Below, piece by piece: positions 15,721 to 17,401 of a DNA stretch of 17,401 nt. The notes beneath the pieces were generated by a model that saw only the letters and a list, made by a program, of their open reading frames with translations, was not told the origin of the DNA and searched no databases. This DNA comes from Candidatus Hydrogenedentes bacterium UBA2224 (GTDB lineage Bacteria; Hydrogenedentota; Hydrogenedentia; Hydrogenedentales; SLHB01): contig DDYW01000002.1 in the NCBI GenBank assembly GCA_002348185.1, forward strand, positions 1-17,401, given 5' to 3'. Numbering within the stretch: position 1 is the stretch's first letter; the number at the start of each line of letters is the position of its first letter. The position numbers and the translations under genes are program-made.

Positions 15721-15733
15721 GTGTATCATACAC
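15721..15733. promoter_or_regulatory. 13-bp palindrome, possible operator
   Basis: GTGTAT-C-ATACAC is perfectly symmetric about one base. It lies in the divergent spacer, 354 bp from the baeRF start and 257 bp from the UroD-like start, where an operator could sit. No regulator is adjacent. Confidence 0.25.
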
Positions 15734-15903
15734 CACAAGAGCCCCTTGAGACGCGGGTAAACGCCATGCCAAGCGGGGGCGTCTGTAATCCACTATGCAG
15801 CAATGACTTCGGGAATATGGATCCTCCGCTTCTCCGAATGGCGTCACGCATCCCGCTCGATGGGATGAATACGGATTGCGGCGTGTTGATGCCCGCGGCC
15901 GCG

Positions 15904-15932
15904 TTGAATCCGCCCGAGACGTGCCGTACCAT
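15904..15932 (+). promoter_or_regulatory. Putative sigma70-type promoter of the UroD-like gene
   Basis: TTGAAT and TACCAT are separated by exactly 17 bp, 58 bp before the ATG. The -35 box fits well and the -10 box matches four of six bases. Confidence 0.3.
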
Positions 15933-15989
15933 CTCCGGCTGGGGGCTGGTGGCGGCGGGTATTGGGCCAAAACGCGCAAGGAGCGGGTC

Positions 15990-17009
15990 ATGGCGTTGAC
16001 ATCGCGGGAACGGGTCTATCAGGCGTTGCAGTTCGAGGGCCCGGACCGTGCGCCGCGCAACTTGTGGAGCCTGCCCTGGGCGGAACTGCATTTTCCCGAG
16101 GAACTGAAGAAGATCCGGGAGGATTATCCGGACGATTTTGCCGGCGCTCCCGGGTTCTGCCGGGACACCTCCAGAACCATCGGAAACGAGTATGCGGTTG
16201 GGCGTTATACGGATCCGTGGGGCTGCGTATTCGTGAACCTCCAGGAAGGCGTCATCGGAGAGGTCAAGGAGCCGCTAATCAGGGACTGGGCCGCCGACGC
16301 CGCGAAGGTGCATATTCCGCGCGAATGGCTGACCATAGACACGGGCCGGGTGAACGCGTTCTGCGGGCGTACGGAAAAATTCGTGACCGGCGGCTGCTGT
16401 CCGCGCCCCTTTGAGCGGCTGCAGTTCCTGCGAGGGACCGCCAATCTGTACGTGGATTTGCTGGATCCGCCGCCGGGGATGGCGGCGTTTGTGCGCGAAA
16501 TACACGCGTTCTATTGCGAATGGCTGGAGACCTGGGCGGCAACCGACGTAGACGCGTTGAATTTCATGGACGACTGGGGGGCGCAGAACGCGCTGTTGAT
16601 CGACCCGGCCGTCTGGCGCGAGGTGTTCAAGCCGCTTTACCGCGACTACATCAAGATTGCGCACGGGGCGGGCAAGAAGATCTTCATGCATTCCGACGGC
16701 CACACCCTCGCCATCTATCCCGACCTGATCGAACTTGGGCTCGACGCCATCAACTCACAGCTCTTCTGCATGGGGGTGGAGCATCTGACCCCCTACGCCG
16801 GCAAGATCACGTTCTGGGGAGAGCTCGACCGCCAGCACCTTCTCCCCCATGCGGCTCCGGGCGAAATCGACCGCGCCGTCCGCCTGGTCCACGAGACGCT
16901 GTGGAAAAACGGGGGGTGCATCGCGCAATGTGAGTTTGGCCCCGGCGCCAAGCCGGAGAACGTGCGCCAGGTGTTCGCCTCGTGGGACCGGCTCACGGCT
17001 CGCGCGTAG
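15990..17009 (+). CDS. Uroporphyrinogen decarboxylase-like protein (URO-D/MtaA superfamily)
   Basis: A 339-residue soluble TIM-barrel protein. It opens with MALTSRERVYQALQFEGPDRAPRN, the usual N-terminus of divergent URO-D-like proteins. It then has TDVDALNFMDDWGAQNALLIDPAVWREVFKPLYRDYI (185-221), the family's signature around a paired Asp and Trp-Gly. KKIFMHSDGHTLAIYPDLIELGLDAINSQ (229-257) follows, then TFWGELDRQHLLP. Corrinoid-protein methyltransferases such as MtaA bind zinc through His-x-Cys and a later Cys. Here the site reads His234-Ser-Asp, so zinc ligation of that kind is not evident. This is not HemE: heme synthesis partners are absent and the sequence is divergent. Methyl transfer or catabolism of an unknown substrate are possible. 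The start is fixed by AAGGAG six bases upstream; the frame is open 38 codons further. Confidence 0.88.
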   Translation: MALTSRERVYQALQFEGPDRAPRNLWSLPWAELHFPEELKKIREDYPDDFAGAPGFCRDTSRTIGNEYAVGRYTDPWGCVFVNLQEGVIGEVKEPLIRDWAADAAKVHIPREWLTIDTGRVNAFCGRTEKFVTGGCCPRPFERLQFLRGTANLYVDLLDPPPGMAAFVREIHAFYCEWLETWAATDVDALNFMDDWGAQNALLIDPAVWREVFKPLYRDYIKIAHGAGKKIFMHSDGHTLAIYPDLIELGLDAINSQLFCMGVEHLTPYAGKITFWGELDRQHLLPHAAPGEIDRAVRLVHETLWKNGGCIAQCEFGPGAKPENVRQVFASWDRLTARA

Positions 17010-17017
17010 CCGAATCG

Positions 17018-17038
17018 CCGGGCGCGCAGGGCGCCCGG
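17018..17038. terminator. GC-rich hairpin between convergent genes
   Basis: CCGGGCGC-GCAGG-GCGCCCGG forms a perfect 8-bp stem nine bases after the UroD-like stop. No T run follows on either strand, so it may be a weak terminator or another intergenic hairpin. It runs directly into two 9-bp TGGAC units at 17037-17055. Confidence 0.35.
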
Positions 17039-17092
17039 TGGACGCGGTGGACGTTTCCCCCCATCCGGGGTTCGCGGAAGGCAGCGGCCGGG

Positions 17093-17401
17093 TCAGTTCT
17101 TGAGGCTGTGAAGGGGCGCGGGGATGCGTCCGCCGTAGGCGACGAACCGGGAAGAGGCGCCCGCGTTTCGCACATCCACCACGTCACCCTGGCCGAAGAG
17201 TCCGCCGAAGATGGCCTTCTCCCCCACTTTTTTTCCGGGGGCGGGGATGATGCGCACCGCGGTCGTTTTGTTGTTGATGACGCCGATGGCCATTTCGTCG
17301 GCGATGATGGCACTGATGGTCTCGGCATCGACGTCGCCGGGAATCACGACCATGTCGAGACCTACCGAGCAGACGCTGGTCATGGCTTCGAGCTTTTCCA
17401 G
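17093..17401 (-). CDS. UPF0210/DUF711 (PFL-family) protein, C-terminal 102 residues
   Basis: Only the C-terminal end is in the window; the 5' part lies beyond base 17401, since the frame is open through the edge (LEKLEA precedes the first visible Met). The stretch MTSVCSVGLDMVVIPGDVDAETISAIIADEMAIGVINNKTTAVRIIPAPGK is typical of this family, followed by the usual glycine-rich GEKAIFGGLFG and a C-terminus reading RFVAYGGRIPAPLHSLKN. Full-length members are around 450 residues. Their biochemical function is not established to my knowledge; a link to formate-lyase-like folds is the origin of the PFL name. It is convergent with the UroD-like gene across 83 bp. Confidence 0.93.
   Translation of the reverse strand: MEKLEAMTSVCSVGLDMVVIPGDVDAETISAIIADEMAIGVINNKTTAVRIIPAPGKKVGEKAIFGGLFGQGDVVDVRNAGASSRFVAYGGRIPAPLHSLKN

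Larger units (their letters stand above)
15368..15989. other. Gene-free spacer between divergent genes
   Basis: 622 bp between the divergent baeRF and UroD-like genes. I see no convincing gene. A minus-strand open frame of up to 110 codons (15406-15738) has no recognisable motif and no good ribosome site. Visible structure: a 13-bp palindrome at 15721-15733, a hairpin GCGGG-TTGTTTT-CCCGC at 15701-15717, and a promoter candidate at 15904-15932. Confidence 0.55.

Noticed and set aside
15406..15738. A 110-codon minus-strand open frame upstream of the baeRF gene
   Set aside because: No recognisable motif and no convincing ribosome site; an open frame of this length is expected by chance at this GC content. 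It cannot be fully excluded.

Overview
The window reads as GC-rich chromosomal DNA of a free-living Gram-negative-type bacterium. It holds eight complete protein genes and two genes cut by the window edges. Recognisable products are a PII protein, type I glutamine synthetase, a HTH-receiver regulator, a sugar-type ABC permease and binding lipoprotein, a secreted metallophosphatase, a SAM methyltransferase, a giant GH42-like secreted glycosidase, an eRF1-like (baeRF) protein, a uroporphyrinogen-decarboxylase-like protein and the C-terminus of a UPF0210/DUF711 protein. The mix of divergent UroD-like, GH42-like and baeRF proteins, with long intergenic regions packed with dispersed palindromic repeats, reminds me of Candidatus Hydrogenedentota or neighbouring PVC/FCB-type lineages. 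That placement is inference from gene content only. No rRNA, tRNA, CRISPR array, transposase or phage gene is visible.

Layout: 1-1850 is a nitrogen-assimilation unit (glnB, glnA, strong terminator). A convergent regulator gene (1944-2516, minus) with its own terminator follows. 2517-3351 has no gene but holds an orphan intrinsic terminator and one copy of a mosaic repeat. 3352-5326 is a two-gene transporter operon (permease, lipoprotein) with no ATPase gene in sight. 5348-7147 (minus) is the metallophosphatase. 7148-8343 is gene-free and full of hairpin repeats. 8344-9042 (plus) is the methyltransferase, ending 12 bp from the convergent glycosidase 9055-13614 (minus). 13615-14224 is a second repeat cluster. 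14225-15367 (minus) is the baeRF gene, 15368-15989 a divergent gene-free spacer, 15990-17009 (plus) the UroD-like gene, and 17093-17401 (minus) the UPF0210 end.

Only glnB-glnA and the permease-lipoprotein pair look like operons; the rest are single transcription units. The metallophosphatase, the glycosidase and the binding lipoprotein all carry export signals, which suggests scavenging of organic phosphate and glycans, but the window does not show a shared pathway.

The least explained signal is the intergenic repeat family. Modules with unrelated stems but recurring short loops (often a GNA triloop closed by C-G) recur in both orientations between genes. Two distant copies differ by a clean internal deletion of about 167 bp and by one unit of a 9-bp tandem repeat. 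This looks like an active or recently active non-coding repeat system, although no enzyme for it is encoded here.
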